Below, piece by piece: positions 16,825-25,941 of a stretch of 64,000 nt of DNA (the stretch's first letter is position 1; every line of letters starts with the position of its first letter). The position numbers were made by a program, and so were the translations under genes. Under the pieces are notes generated by a model. That model saw only the letters and a program-made list of their open reading frames with translations, was not told the origin of the DNA and did not search any database. This stretch comes from Roseiarcus sp036488815 (GTDB taxonomy: Bacteria > Pseudomonadota > Alphaproteobacteria > Rhizobiales > Beijerinckiaceae): NCBI GenBank assembly GCA_036488815.1, contig DASXGX010000056.1, forward strand, positions 1 to 64,000, written 5' to 3'.

Positions 16825-16905
16825 CAAGCAATACAGGAATCGCGATGCAACGCGATGCGCCCGCTCAAACAGGCGGAGCGCCGCTCACAGAGCAGGGAGG
16901 AAGGC

Positions 16906-17856
16906 ATGAGGAGCATGAATTATGCGCTCGCGGGCCTGATCGGCCTCGTAAGCTTTGCGGCTCTTTCCGCATCGGCCTCGGCGCAGACGATTGGGTTCTC
17001 ACAGGTCGGTTCCGAAAGCGATTGGCGCACCGCGTTCTCCGCCGACATGAAGGCGGAAGCCGAGAAGCGCGGCATCAAACTGCAGTTCTCCGACGCCCAG
17101 CAGAAGGAGGAGAACCAGCTCAAGGCGGTGCGTTCGTTCATCGCCCAGAAGGTCGACGCGATCATCATCGCGCCGGTGGTCGTCACCGGGTGGGATCAGG
17201 TTCTCAAAGAGGCGCAGGCGGCGAAAATCCCGGTCTTCATCGCGGACCGCGCGGTCGAATCCGATCCTTCGCTGTTCGTCACGCGCATCGCCGCCGACTT
17301 CAATCTCGAAGGCCGGCTCGCCGGCGCCTGGCTCGCCCAGGCGAGCAAGGGCAACTGCAACGTCGTCGAGCTTCAGGGCACCACCGGCTCGGCGCCGGCG
17401 ATCGAGCGCAAGAAAGGCTTCGAGGCGGTCATCTCCGTCTTCCCCAACATCAAGATCGTCAAGTCGCAGAGCGGCAATTTCACCACCTCAGGCGGCAAGG
17501 AGGTGATGGAGAGCTTCATCAAGTCGACCGACAACCTGAAGGGAATTTGCGCGGTCTGGGCGCATAACGACAACATGATGCTCGGCGCCATCCAGGCGAT
17601 GAAGGAGGCCGGCCTGAAGCCCGGCACGGACATTCTCACCGTGTCGGTCGACGGCGTTCCGGACATCTTCAAGGCGATGCTGGCGGGCGAATCCGACGCT
17701 TCGGTCGAGCTGAAGTCCGACATCGGAAAATACATCTACGACGTCGCCCAAGGTTACCTGAAGGGCAAACGCGACTATCCCAAGTGGGTCGTGATCCCGA
17801 GCGACCTGCACACGCCTGCGGACGCGGCCGAAGTACTCAAGCGCAAAGGCGGCTGA
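16906..17856 (+). CDS. ytfQ: Sugar ABC transporter substrate-binding protein, YtfQ-like (galactofuranose)
   Basis: 316 aa with a signal peptide cleaved about ASA|QT (residue ~24). The mature protein follows E. coli YtfQ closely: IGFSQVGSESDWR, QQKEENQLKAVRSFIAQ, DAIIIAPVVVTGWD, VVELQGTTGSAPAI and VWAHNDNMMLGAIQAMKEAG. YtfQ binds galactofuranose in the periplasm; the same fold also serves ribose, arabinose and galactose, so the ligand here is a strong inference, not proven. The start has GGGAGGA upstream. It is the first gene of a five-gene operon and is followed by a large inverted repeat before the ATPase gene. Confidence 0.92.
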   Translation: MRSMNYALAGLIGLVSFAALSASASAQTIGFSQVGSESDWRTAFSADMKAEAEKRGIKLQFSDAQQKEENQLKAVRSFIAQKVDAIIIAPVVVTGWDQVLKEAQAAKIPVFIADRAVESDPSLFVTRIAADFNLEGRLAGAWLAQASKGNCNVVELQGTTGSAPAIERKKGFEAVISVFPNIKIVKSQSGNFTTSGGKEVMESFIKSTDNLKGICAVWAHNDNMMLGAIQAMKEAGLKPGTDILTVSVDGVPDIFKAMLAGESDASVELKSDIGKYIYDVAQGYLKGKRDYPKWVVIPSDLHTPADAAEVLKRKGG

Positions 17857-17878
17857 GGCCCGACCCTGAACCGTCCCC

Positions 17879-17963
17879 GTCATCGCGAGCGGAGCGAAGC
17901 AATCCAGTGGCGCCGACCATGCAAACGGAGGAATGGATTGCTTCGCCACTCCTCGCCATGACG
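17879..17963. repeat. Dispersed repeat family D: large inverted repeat in the ytfQ-ytfR gap
   Basis: CGTCATCGCGAGCGGAGCGA plus AGCAATCCA at the left pairs with TGGATTGCTTCGCC...CGCCATGACG at the right. This is the widespread 'GCGAGCGAAGCGAAGCAATCC' repeat of alphaproteobacteria. It will fold into a long stem between the binding-protein and ATPase cistrons, where it may protect the ytfQ message or attenuate distal expression. Confidence 0.85.
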
Positions 17964-18050
17964 ATCCAACAGTTCTAGTCTGACGACAGGCTCGCGTCCC
18001 GCGCTCGGCGTCGGACGCGAGATCCGCCGCGGGTTGACGGAACGAGGCTG

Positions 18051-19547
18051 ATGCAGGCGCCCCGGGTCGAACTTACAAACGTGTCTAAGCGCTATCCCGG
18101 CGTGGTGGCGCTGCAAGGCGTCGACATCGCCTTTGCGGCCGGCGAGATTCACGCGCTGCTCGGCGAGAACGGCGCTGGCAAGTCGACGCTGATCAAAATC
18201 ATGACCGGCGCCGTCGGGCGCGATTCGGGTGAGATCCGCATCGACGGCGCTCCCGTCGAGATCGCCACGCCGACGGCCGCCCAGGCGCTCGGCGTCGGCG
18301 CGGTCTACCAGGAAGTCAATCTGGTGCCGACGCTGTCGGTCGCCGCCAATCTCACGCTCGAGCGCCAGCCGCGACGCTTCGGCTTCATCGACTGGCGCAA
18401 GGCGCGCGAGGCCGCGCGCGAGTCGTTGGCCAAGCTCGGTCTCGACATCGACGTCGAGCGTTCGCTCGGCTCCTATTCGCTCGCGATCCAGCATCTCGTC
18501 GCCATCGCGAGGGCGCTGCGGCCGGAGACGCGCACCCTGGTGCTCGACGAGCCGACGGCCAGCCTCGACGCGCGCGAGGTCGATCGGCTGTTTGCCGTGA
18601 TGCGCGAATTGAAGGCGCGCGGCATCGCCATCGTCTTCATCACCCATTTCCTCGAGCAGGTCTATGCGATCAGCGACCGCATCTCGGTGCTGCGCAACGG
18701 CCGCCTCGTCGGCGGCGGGCTGACCAGGACCCTGCCGCAGGTCGAACTCGTCTCGCTGATGCTGGGCCACGAATTGCAGGCGCTGGAGGCGCGGGGGCCC
18801 GCAGCCGCCAAGAAACAGGACGGCGAGCCGCTTCTCGCGGTCGAGAACCTCGGCGCGCGCCGAGTCATCGCGCCGTTCGATCTGAGCTTGCGGGCCGGCG
18901 ACGTGGTCGGTCTCGCAGGGCTGCTCGGCTCGGGACGCACCGAGGCCGCCAAGCTCATCTTCGGCGCGACGCCCGCGGACAGCGGGACGATCCGCATCGA
19001 CGGCCGCCCAGTGAACTGGCGTTCGCCGCGCCAAGCGATGCGGCGCGGCGTGGGCTTCTGTCCCGAGGATCGCAAGCGCGAGGGGCTGTTGCTCGATCTG
19101 ACGGTGCGCGAGAACATCGTCCTTGCGCTGCAGAGCAAGCGCGGCTGGTTTCGCCGCATCCCCCGCAACGAGCAAGATCGCCTCGCCGACGAAATGATCG
19201 CGGCGCTCGGCATTGCGACGCCGGACGCCGAGCGGCCGGCCGGACAACTCTCCGGCGGCAATCAGCAGAAGGTCATTCTCGCGCGCTGGCTCATTTCCGA
19301 TCCGCGGATCCTTATCCTCGACGAGCCGACGCGCGGCATCGATATCGGCGCCCATGCCGAGATCATCGCGCTGATCCGCCGCCTCTGCGCGCAGGGGCTG
19401 GGCCTGCTCGTCGCCTCCTCCGAGCTCGACGAGATCATCGCCGTCTCGACGCGGGTCGCCGTGCTGCGCGATCGGCGCAAGATCGCCGAGATCGAAGGGG
19501 AGGCGATTACGCGCGACGCCATCGTTCAAGCGATCGCCGGGCCATGA
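18051..19547 (+). CDS. ytfR: Sugar ABC transporter ATPase, YtfR-like
   Basis: 498 aa with two nucleotide-binding domains. NBD1 (~6-245) has Walker A GENGAGKST (38-46), Walker B LVLDEPTASLD and a non-standard signature (YSLAIQHLVAIARAL, as in YtfR). NBD2 (~260-495) has a degenerate P-loop (LLGSGRTEAAKLI) but a perfect LSGGNQQKVILARWL signature and LILDEPTRGID, the asymmetry typical of CUT2-class sugar importers. Stop overlaps the ytfT start (ATGA), so translation is coupled. It energises uptake through YtfT and YjfF. Confidence 0.95.
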   Translation: MQAPRVELTNVSKRYPGVVALQGVDIAFAAGEIHALLGENGAGKSTLIKIMTGAVGRDSGEIRIDGAPVEIATPTAAQALGVGAVYQEVNLVPTLSVAANLTLERQPRRFGFIDWRKAREAARESLAKLGLDIDVERSLGSYSLAIQHLVAIARALRPETRTLVLDEPTASLDAREVDRLFAVMRELKARGIAIVFITHFLEQVYAISDRISVLRNGRLVGGGLTRTLPQVELVSLMLGHELQALEARGPAAAKKQDGEPLLAVENLGARRVIAPFDLSLRAGDVVGLAGLLGSGRTEAAKLIFGATPADSGTIRIDGRPVNWRSPRQAMRRGVGFCPEDRKREGLLLDLTVRENIVLALQSKRGWFRRIPRNEQDRLADEMIAALGIATPDAERPAGQLSGGNQQKVILARWLISDPRILILDEPTRGIDIGAHAEIIALIRRLCAQGLGLLVASSELDEIIAVSTRVAVLRDRRKIAEIEGEAITRDAIVQAIAGP

Positions 19548-20578
19548 GCGGCGAAACGGTCAGATCCCGCGCGCCGCGCGCGCCGGTCGCCCATAGCTGG
19601 TCGGACCGGCGCGCTCTCTGGCCGCTCGCGGCGCTGGCGGCGATCTTCCTGGTGGACGCGTTCATCTCGCCGGGCTTCTTCACCGTGCGCATCGTCGAGG
19701 GGCGCCTCTACGGCAGCCTGATCGACATCCTTTATCGCGGCGCGCCGACCGCGCTCGTCGCGCTCGGCATGACGACCGTGATCGGCGCGCGCGGCATCGA
19801 CCTTTCTGTCGGCTCGATCATTGCGATCTGCGGCGCGGCGATGACCTGGCTCATCCACGCCGACGTCTCGGCGCCGCTCGTCCTGTTGGCGACGCTCGGC
19901 GTCGGGCTGCTTTGCGGGTTGTGGAACGGCGTCCTGGTGACGGTCTTCGACATCCAGCCCATCATCGCGACGCTGATCCTCATGGTCGCTGGGCGCGGCG
20001 TCGCCCAGATGATCGACGCCGGCATGATCATCACCTTCCGCAACCCCTTCTTTTCAAGCCTCAGCACGGGAGCCGTCGGCTGGATACCCTCGCGGATCGT
20101 CGTCGCGCTGGGCTTCTATGTCGTCGTCTGGCTTGCGTTGCGCCTGACTGCGCTCGGGCTGTTCGTCGAATCGGTTGGCAGCAACGCCGAGGCTGCGCGC
20201 CTCACTGGCGTCGATGCGCGCTTCGTCAAGATCGTCACCTATCTGATTTCGGGCTTGGCGTCGGCGATCGCGGGCATCCTCATCACGGCTGATGTGCGCG
20301 GCTCGGACGCGAACAATGCGGGTCTCTGGATGGAGCTCGACGCCATTCTCGCCGTCGTGCTCGGCGGCGCGTCGCTGAACGGCGGACGTGTGCTTATCGT
20401 CAATACGCTGCTCGGCGTCCTCATTATCCAGAGCCTGACGACCTCCATCCTCGTGAGCGGATTGCCGCCCGAGTACAATCTCATCGTCAAGGCGGCGGTG
20501 GTGTTCGTCTGCCTTCTCCTTCAATCGAGGCCGTTCCGCAGTTCGCTCGGCCGCCTCCTTCGCTTGGGCCGGCCATGA
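19544..20578 (+). CDS. ytfT: Sugar ABC transporter permease, YtfT-like
   Basis: 344 aa, RbsC/BPD_transp_2 family, about ten membrane helices after a ~25-residue cytoplasmic lead. The conserved core ALGMTTVIGARGIDLSVGSI (residues ~66-86), the permease motif with NAEAARLTGVDARFVK and VVLGGASLNGGR are present. It forms the membrane channel together with the next gene. Both ends overlap neighbours by 4 nt. Confidence 0.94.
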   Translation: MSGETVRSRAPRAPVAHSWSDRRALWPLAALAAIFLVDAFISPGFFTVRIVEGRLYGSLIDILYRGAPTALVALGMTTVIGARGIDLSVGSIIAICGAAMTWLIHADVSAPLVLLATLGVGLLCGLWNGVLVTVFDIQPIIATLILMVAGRGVAQMIDAGMIITFRNPFFSSLSTGAVGWIPSRIVVALGFYVVVWLALRLTALGLFVESVGSNAEAARLTGVDARFVKIVTYLISGLASAIAGILITADVRGSDANNAGLWMELDAILAVVLGGASLNGGRVLIVNTLLGVLIIQSLTTSILVSGLPPEYNLIVKAAVVFVCLLLQSRPFRSSLGRLLRLGRP

Positions 20579-21540
20579 TCGAGCGTTACGCACCGCTGCT
20601 GGCGACGATCGTCGTCTTTCTCGCGATCTACGGATTCGGCGCCGTCAGCTACAACAACTTCTTTTCGACGCTCGTGTTCGGCGACCTCATCACCGACAAC
20701 GCCTTCGTCATCATCGCCGCGGTCGGCGCGACTTTCGTCATCCTCTCCGGCGGCATCGATCTTTCCGTGGGGTCGATGATCGGTTTCGTCAGCGTGGCGC
20801 TCGCCGCGCTCGTCGGGCATGGCTGGCATCCGCTTGCCGCTGCGGCCCTTCTGATCCCGCTCGGCGCGCTGTTCGGCGCGGCAATGGGCTATCTTATCGA
20901 CGCCTGCGAGATCCAACCCTTCATCATGACGCTGGCGGCAATGTTCCTGCTGCGCGGCCTCTGCTTCGTCGTCACGCTCGATTCGCTGCCGATCAGCCAT
21001 CCCTTCGTCGACGCTTTCGCCGGCTGGGGCATTCCCTTGCCCGGCGACGGGCGCATCTCGGCGTCAGGCCTGCTGATGTTCGCGGCGCTCGCTTTCGGCA
21101 TTGTCCTCGCGCACTTCAGCCGCTTTGGCGCCAATGTCTACGCAATCGGCGGCGACGCCCAGTCGGCGCGGCTGATGGGCGCGCCGATCCGCCGCACCAT
21201 CACCTGCGTCTATGCGCTGGGCGGGTTCTACGGCGCTCTGGCGGGCGTCGTCTACGCGTTCTACACCGGCTCGGGCTATCCCTTGGCGGCGGTCGGCGTC
21301 GAACTCGATGCGATCGCCGCGGTCGTCCTGGGGGGCGCCTTGCTGACCGGCGGGGTCGGCTTCGTCGCCGGAACTTTGTTCGGGGGATTGATTCAGGGGA
21401 CGATTCAGACATTGATCACTTTCGACGGCCGGCTGACGAGTTGGTGGACCAAGATCGTCATCGGCGCGCTTCTGTTCGTCTTCATTGTCGCGCAGAGAGC
21501 CATTTTGAGGTCGACGCGGACGAGGGAAAGCCTCGCCTGA
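20575..21540 (+). CDS. yjfF: Sugar ABC transporter permease, YjfF-like
   Basis: 321 aa, second permease of the same family: IIAAVGATFVILSGGIDLSV near residue 50, the GGDAQSARLMGAPIRRT EAA-like loop and VVLGGALLTGGVG. The order ytfQ-ytfR-ytfT-yjfF is identical to that of the E. coli galactofuranose system, which supports heterodimeric permease assembly. ATGA overlap with ytfT. The regulator gene follows after 21 bp. Confidence 0.94.
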   Translation: MIERYAPLLATIVVFLAIYGFGAVSYNNFFSTLVFGDLITDNAFVIIAAVGATFVILSGGIDLSVGSMIGFVSVALAALVGHGWHPLAAAALLIPLGALFGAAMGYLIDACEIQPFIMTLAAMFLLRGLCFVVTLDSLPISHPFVDAFAGWGIPLPGDGRISASGLLMFAALAFGIVLAHFSRFGANVYAIGGDAQSARLMGAPIRRTITCVYALGGFYGALAGVVYAFYTGSGYPLAAVGVELDAIAAVVLGGALLTGGVGFVAGTLFGGLIQGTIQTLITFDGRLTSWWTKIVIGALLFVFIVAQRAILRSTRTRESLA

Positions 21541-21561
21541 ACGGCTTGGTCGGAGCAGGTC

Positions 21562-22455
21562 TTGGTCGTGGAGCGGGTTTTGGCGGATACTCACCGGGAG
21601 AGCGCGGCGCGGGCGGCGCGTGCGAAGTCAAGCGAGGGCGAGCCTCACTCCGCCCGCGGCGACGACGGTCTGGCTCACAAGCGCAACGCCAACGACTCGC
21701 TCGCCGCCGTCCTCGGCCGCGAGATCATCGTCGGGCTTCATCCGCCGGGATCGCGCTTGCCCACGGAAGCGCAACTTCTGGTGCGCTTCGGCGTCTCCCG
21801 TCCGACGCTGAGGGAGGCGTTTCGCGCCCTGGAGGCGAAGGGGCTGATCGTCTCGCGCCAGAAGGTCGGAACGCTGGTGCGGCCCAAGTCCGACTGGCAC
21901 ATGCTCGATTCCGACTTTCTCGCCTGGCACATGCGGGCGGCGCCGACGCTCGAATTCGTCAACGACCTGTTCCAACTCCGGCAGATTTTCGAGCCGCACG
22001 CCTCCTACCTCGCCGCGCAGCGGGGCGATCCGGCGGCGATCGAGCGGATCAGCTCAGCCTACGCCGACATGGAGCGTCGCAAGTCGGGGCGCGGCGACCT
22101 CGTCGGCGCCGACGTCCGCTTCCATAAGGAGATCCTGGAGGCGACCGGCAACCGTTTGATCGGGGCGCTCGGCGGCTTGATCGAGACCGCGCTGGTCGGC
22201 ACGTTCCGGATGGGCTGGCGCGGCGTCGCGATCAAGGACGAGAGGCTCTTGCAGCACCGCGCGGTGCGCGACGCGATCGCGGTTCAGAACCCGGAGGACG
22301 CGCAGGCCGCGATGGCCCGCCTTCTGAAGGACTCCGCCGCCGACGTGCGGCGCGAATTGGAGAAGGACGCCCGCGCCAGCCGCCGGTCTTCGCCGCGCGA
22401 GAGGGGCCGCGCGCGCGCCGTCCGCCGCGAGCGGCCGACCGAGGGAGCGTCCTGA
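21562..22455 (+). CDS. GntR family (FadR/FCD) transcriptional regulator
   Basis: 297 aa. Residues ~45-110 form the winged helix-turn-helix (GSRLPTEAQLLVRFGVSRPT, LREAFRALEAKGLI), followed by an all-helical FCD domain (~125-275) with the metal-ligand pattern D-x3-H in GADVRFHKEI and a His in LLQHRAV; the usual last His is not obvious. FCD regulators sense sugar acids or other carboxylates. Start is TTG at 21562 (GGAG 7 nt upstream) or GTG at 21568. Its place as last gene of the importer operon suggests autogenous control of that operon. A T-rich terminator follows. Confidence 0.9.
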   Translation: MVVERVLADTHRESAARAARAKSSEGEPHSARGDDGLAHKRNANDSLAAVLGREIIVGLHPPGSRLPTEAQLLVRFGVSRPTLREAFRALEAKGLIVSRQKVGTLVRPKSDWHMLDSDFLAWHMRAAPTLEFVNDLFQLRQIFEPHASYLAAQRGDPAAIERISSAYADMERRKSGRGDLVGADVRFHKEILEATGNRLIGALGGLIETALVGTFRMGWRGVAIKDERLLQHRAVRDAIAVQNPEDAQAAMARLLKDSAADVRRELEKDARASRRSSPRERGRARAVRRERPTEGAS

Positions 22456-22481
22456 GCGGCGAGCGCTCGGCCTCTTTTTTT
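22451..22481 (+). terminator. Intrinsic terminator of the importer operon
   Basis: CCTGAGCG GCGA GCGCTCGG forms a stem with one bulged T (22451-22470), followed by CCTCTTTTTTT. It overlaps the stop codon of the GntR gene. It is the clearest factor-independent terminator in the window. Confidence 0.8.
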
Positions 22482-22504
22482 GCGCCCTGTGCTATGATTT
22501 CTCC

Positions 22505-23827
22505 ATGCCGATATCCTTCGCCGCGCTCCTGATCCTCGTCAGCCTCGTCGCCGCCGCTTTTTTCGCGGGGGCGGAGACCGCCCTCACGGCGGCCTCGCGC
22601 GCCCGCCTTCAGGCGCTGGAGACAGGGGGCGACGTGCGGGCGCGGCTCGCCAACCGGCTCGTCACCAAGCGCGGCCGGCTGATCAGCGCCATGCTGCTCG
22701 GCGGCCAGCTCGTGACGATCGCCGCTTCCTCGCTCGCCACCAGCGTGCTCGTCGTGGCGCTCGGCAACGAGGGCGTCGTCTATGCCACCATCATCATGAC
22801 GGCGCTGATCGTGGTCTTCGGCGAGGTCCTGCCCAAGACGATCGCCATCCGCTACCCCGACCGCATGTCGCTGCTGATCGCCCCGACCGTCTCCTTCTTC
22901 GTAACGGTGTTCGGGCCGATCGTCAGCGCGGTCGAAGCGCTGGTGCGCGGCATGCTGCGGCTGTTCGGGGTCGATCTCGCCAGGCACGAGTCCGGCATCT
23001 CCGGTCACGAGGAATTGCGCGGCGCCGTCGACATCCTGCACCGCGAGGGCGGCGTGGCGCGCGACGAGCGCGACATGTTCGGCGGGCTGCTCGGATTGTC
23101 GGAGATCCCAGTGGCCGACATCATGGTCCACCGCACCAAGATGCGCACGATTGACGCCGATCTGCCGCCCGCCGAGCTCGTCCGCGAAGTGCTCGCCTCG
23201 CCTTATACGCGGATGCCGCTGTGGCGCGGCGATCCCGACAACATCATTGGCATGCTGCACGCCAAGGACCTGTTCCGGGCCTATGCGGCGGCCGGCGGAG
23301 ACGTCAGCCGCATCCGCGCCGCCGACATCGCGCTCGAAGCCTGGTTCGTTCCGGAAGCGACCACGCTGCGCGACCAGTTGACCGCGTTCCTCAGCCGCAA
23401 GACCCACTCGGCCCTGATCGTCGACGAATACGGCGTCGTGCTCGGACTGCTGACGCTCGAGGACATCATCGAAGAGATCGTCGGCGACATCAAAGACGAA
23501 CACGACGTCGTGGCGCAGGGCGTCCGCAAGCAACTCGACGGCTCGATCATCGTCGACGGGTCGGTGACGATCCGCGATCTCAACCGGGCGATGGACTGGA
23601 ACCTGCCGGACGAGGAGGCCGCCACCATCGCCGGTCTCGTCATCCACGAGGCGCGCGCGATCCCCGAGCCCAAACAAACCTTCAGCTTCCACGGCTTGCG
23701 GTTCGAGGTGCTGCGCAAACAGCGCAACCGCATCGCGGCCCTCCGCGTCTCGCCGCTCGCACCCGCCGAACCGACCGCGGCCAAGGCGGCGGGCGTCGCG
23801 GAAGCGGCTGGGCGGCCTCCTCCTTAA
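22505..23827 (+). CDS. CNNM/CorC family membrane protein with CBS pair (hemolysin C-like)
   Basis: 440 aa. A DUF21/CNNM transmembrane region (~1-150, with AFFAGAETALTAASRARL and VVFGEVLPKTIAIRYPDR) is followed by a CBS pair (~205-335; IMVHRTKMRTIDAD, THSALIVDEYGVVLGLLTLE, EEIVGDIKDEHD) and a C-terminal CorC_HlyC domain (~350-420). Homologues act in magnesium or cobalt efflux or homeostasis; the old name hemolysin is misleading. An 83-bp gap separates it from hflK. Confidence 0.93.
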   Translation: MPISFAALLILVSLVAAAFFAGAETALTAASRARLQALETGGDVRARLANRLVTKRGRLISAMLLGGQLVTIAASSLATSVLVVALGNEGVVYATIIMTALIVVFGEVLPKTIAIRYPDRMSLLIAPTVSFFVTVFGPIVSAVEALVRGMLRLFGVDLARHESGISGHEELRGAVDILHREGGVARDERDMFGGLLGLSEIPVADIMVHRTKMRTIDADLPPAELVREVLASPYTRMPLWRGDPDNIIGMLHAKDLFRAYAAAGGDVSRIRAADIALEAWFVPEATTLRDQLTAFLSRKTHSALIVDEYGVVLGLLTLEDIIEEIVGDIKDEHDVVAQGVRKQLDGSIIVDGSVTIRDLNRAMDWNLPDEEAATIAGLVIHEARAIPEPKQTFSFHGLRFEVLRKQRNRIAALRVSPLAPAEPTAAKAAGVAEAAGRPPP

Positions 23828-23910
23828 CCTCGCCGCCGGTTCGCGTTGCCGCGCTCGCGGGGCTCCCCTATATAGGCGCGCGAGGCGCGACGACGCGCTC
23901 GAGAGGTCTC

Positions 23911-25032
23911 ATGTCCTGGAACAATCAAGGCGGCGGCGGTCCCTGGCGCGGTTCGGGACCGGGGCCGTGGGGCCACGGTCCGATCGGCTCTCCGCCGCCC
24001 GGCGACATCGAGGAGTGGCTGCGCCGCCTCCAGGACGGCCTCAGGGGACTTGGCGGCGGCAGGGGCGGCGGCTTCTTCGGGTTCGGCTCGCGCGGTCTTC
24101 TGCTGATCGCGCTCGTCGTCGTGCTGATCTGGTTCGCCTTCGGTTCGTTCTACACCGTCCAGCCGAACGAGGTTGGAATCAACCTTGTCTTCGGCCGCTA
24201 CACCGGCAAGACGGCGGCGGGCCTCAACACCAATTGGCCTTGGCCGATCGGCACGGTGATCAAGGTCCCCGTCTGGGATCAGCAGATCACCGAGGTCGGA
24301 TACCGCAGCGTCGACAGCGTCGAAAACTACGCGGAAAGCCAGATGCTGACGGGCGACCAGAACATCGTCAACGTGCGCTTCCGCGTGATCTGGCAGATCG
24401 ACCCGGCGAACCCCGAGGACTACGTCTTCAACTTCCTCTATCCCAAGGAGACGGTGAAGGCGGTCGCCGAGAGCGTCATGCGCGAAGTGATCGGCCTGAA
24501 GACGATCGACGGCGTGCTCACCAGCGATCGCAAGTCGATCGAGCCTGACGTGCGCGACCGCATGCAGAAGGTGCTGGAAGGCTATCACGCCGGCGTGCTG
24601 ATCAAGCAGGTGCAATTGCAGTCGGTCGACGTGCCCGCCCAGGTGATCTCGGCCTATCGCGACGTCACCGCCGCCCAGCAGGATTTGCAGCGCGCCGTCA
24701 ACGACGCCGACACCTACGCCAACCGGGTGGTTCCCGAGGCGGAGGGCGCGGCCTCGCGCATCCTCGCCGAAGCCAAGGCCTACCGCGAGCAGACCATTCT
24801 CCAGGCGAAGGGCCAGACGGCGCGCTACAATCAGATTTACGCGCAGTACAAGAACGCCCCCGGCGTGACGCGCGAGCGCATCTATCTAGAAACAATGGAG
24901 CGCGTGCTCGGCGGCATGAACAAGACGATTCTCGACGCGAGCGGGTCCGCGGCGCCGGTGCCCTATATCGCGCTCGATCCCTTGCAGCAGAAGCCGGCGG
25001 GCGCCGCCCAACCGGCCGGAGCCGCCCAATGA
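23911..25032 (+). CDS. hflK: FtsH protease modulator HflK
   Basis: 373 aa. A Gly/Trp/Pro-rich cytoplasmic N-terminus (SWNNQGGGGPWRGSG) precedes one membrane helix (~63-80), then an SPFH/band-7 domain (VQPNEVGINLVFGRYTGKT, through ~260) and a coiled segment with AAQQDLQRAVNDADTYANRV. HflK and HflC form a cage around FtsH and limit its proteolysis of membrane proteins. The ATG at 23911 fits the family N-terminus. Overlaps hflC by 4 nt. Confidence 0.96.
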   Translation: MSWNNQGGGGPWRGSGPGPWGHGPIGSPPPGDIEEWLRRLQDGLRGLGGGRGGGFFGFGSRGLLLIALVVVLIWFAFGSFYTVQPNEVGINLVFGRYTGKTAAGLNTNWPWPIGTVIKVPVWDQQITEVGYRSVDSVENYAESQMLTGDQNIVNVRFRVIWQIDPANPEDYVFNFLYPKETVKAVAESVMREVIGLKTIDGVLTSDRKSIEPDVRDRMQKVLEGYHAGVLIKQVQLQSVDVPAQVISAYRDVTAAQQDLQRAVNDADTYANRVVPEAEGAASRILAEAKAYREQTILQAKGQTARYNQIYAQYKNAPGVTRERIYLETMERVLGGMNKTILDASGSAAPVPYIALDPLQQKPAGAAQPAGAAQ

Positions 25033-25940
25033 AAAATCCATTCGGCAGCTTCGGGCTGCTCGCCATCGTCGTCGTCGCGATCGTCGTCGCGTCCTACACG
25101 TTTTTCGTCGTCGATCCCACGCAACAGGCGCTGGTGCTGCGCTTCGGCCAGCCGGTGCGCGATCTGATCGGCGCGCCGGGTCTCTACGCGCGCGTGCCGT
25201 TCATCGACTCGGTCGTCTATATCGACAAGCGCATTCTCGCCCTCGACAACGAGCGGCAGGAAGTGCTCGTCGCGGAAAACCAGCGGCTCGAGGTCGACGC
25301 CTTCGTGCGCTATCGGATCGCCGATCCGCTGCGCTTCTATCAGTCGGTCGGCAACATCCGTGGGGCGGACGCCCAGCTCGGCGGCATGCTCAACTCCGCC
25401 TTGCGCCGCACCTTGTCCGAGGCTTCGATCGTCGACATCGTGCGCGACCGCCGCGACGCGCTGATGGCCGACATCCGCGATCAGGTGAGAGCCGGCGCCC
25501 AGCGCTTCGGGGTCGAGGTCGTCGATGTGCGCATCAAGCGGGCCGACCTGCCGGAGGAAAACTCCGAGGCGGTGTTCCGCAGGATGCAGGCGGAGCGCCA
25601 GCGTCTGGCCGCCTCCTTCCGGGCGCAAGGCTCGCAACAGAGCCAGCAGATCAAGGCCGACGCCGACGCGAAGGTGACCGTGACGATCGCCCAGGCCCAG
25701 CAGCAGTCCGACCAGATCCGCGGCGAGGGCGACGGCGAGCGCAACCGCATTTTCGCCGAGGCCTACGGCAAGGACCCGGAGTTCTTCGCCTTCTATCGCT
25801 CGATGCAGGCCTATGAAACGGGCCTCAAGTCCGGCACGCGCGCCGTGCTCGGGCCCCAGTCGGACTTCTTCCGCTATTTCCAGACGCCGACGCCGACGCC
25901 TTCTCCAGATTCCGCGGCTTCTCAGCCGCCAGCCAAGTGA
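25029..25940 (+). CDS. hflC: FtsH protease modulator HflC
   Basis: 303 aa: N-terminal signal anchor (~8-28), band-7 domain starting VVDPTQQALVLRFGQPVRD, a helical region with EENSEAVFRRMQAERQR and a C-terminal patch (FFAFYRSMQAYE) typical of HflC. Partner of HflK in the periplasm-facing HflKC-FtsH complex. Start overlaps the hflK stop. A small DUF2065 gene follows by 1 bp. Confidence 0.96.
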   Translation: MKNPFGSFGLLAIVVVAIVVASYTFFVVDPTQQALVLRFGQPVRDLIGAPGLYARVPFIDSVVYIDKRILALDNERQEVLVAENQRLEVDAFVRYRIADPLRFYQSVGNIRGADAQLGGMLNSALRRTLSEASIVDIVRDRRDALMADIRDQVRAGAQRFGVEVVDVRIKRADLPEENSEAVFRRMQAERQRLAASFRAQGSQQSQQIKADADAKVTVTIAQAQQQSDQIRGEGDGERNRIFAEAYGKDPEFFAFYRSMQAYETGLKSGTRAVLGPQSDFFRYFQTPTPTPSPDSAASQPPAK

Positions 25941-25941
25941 C

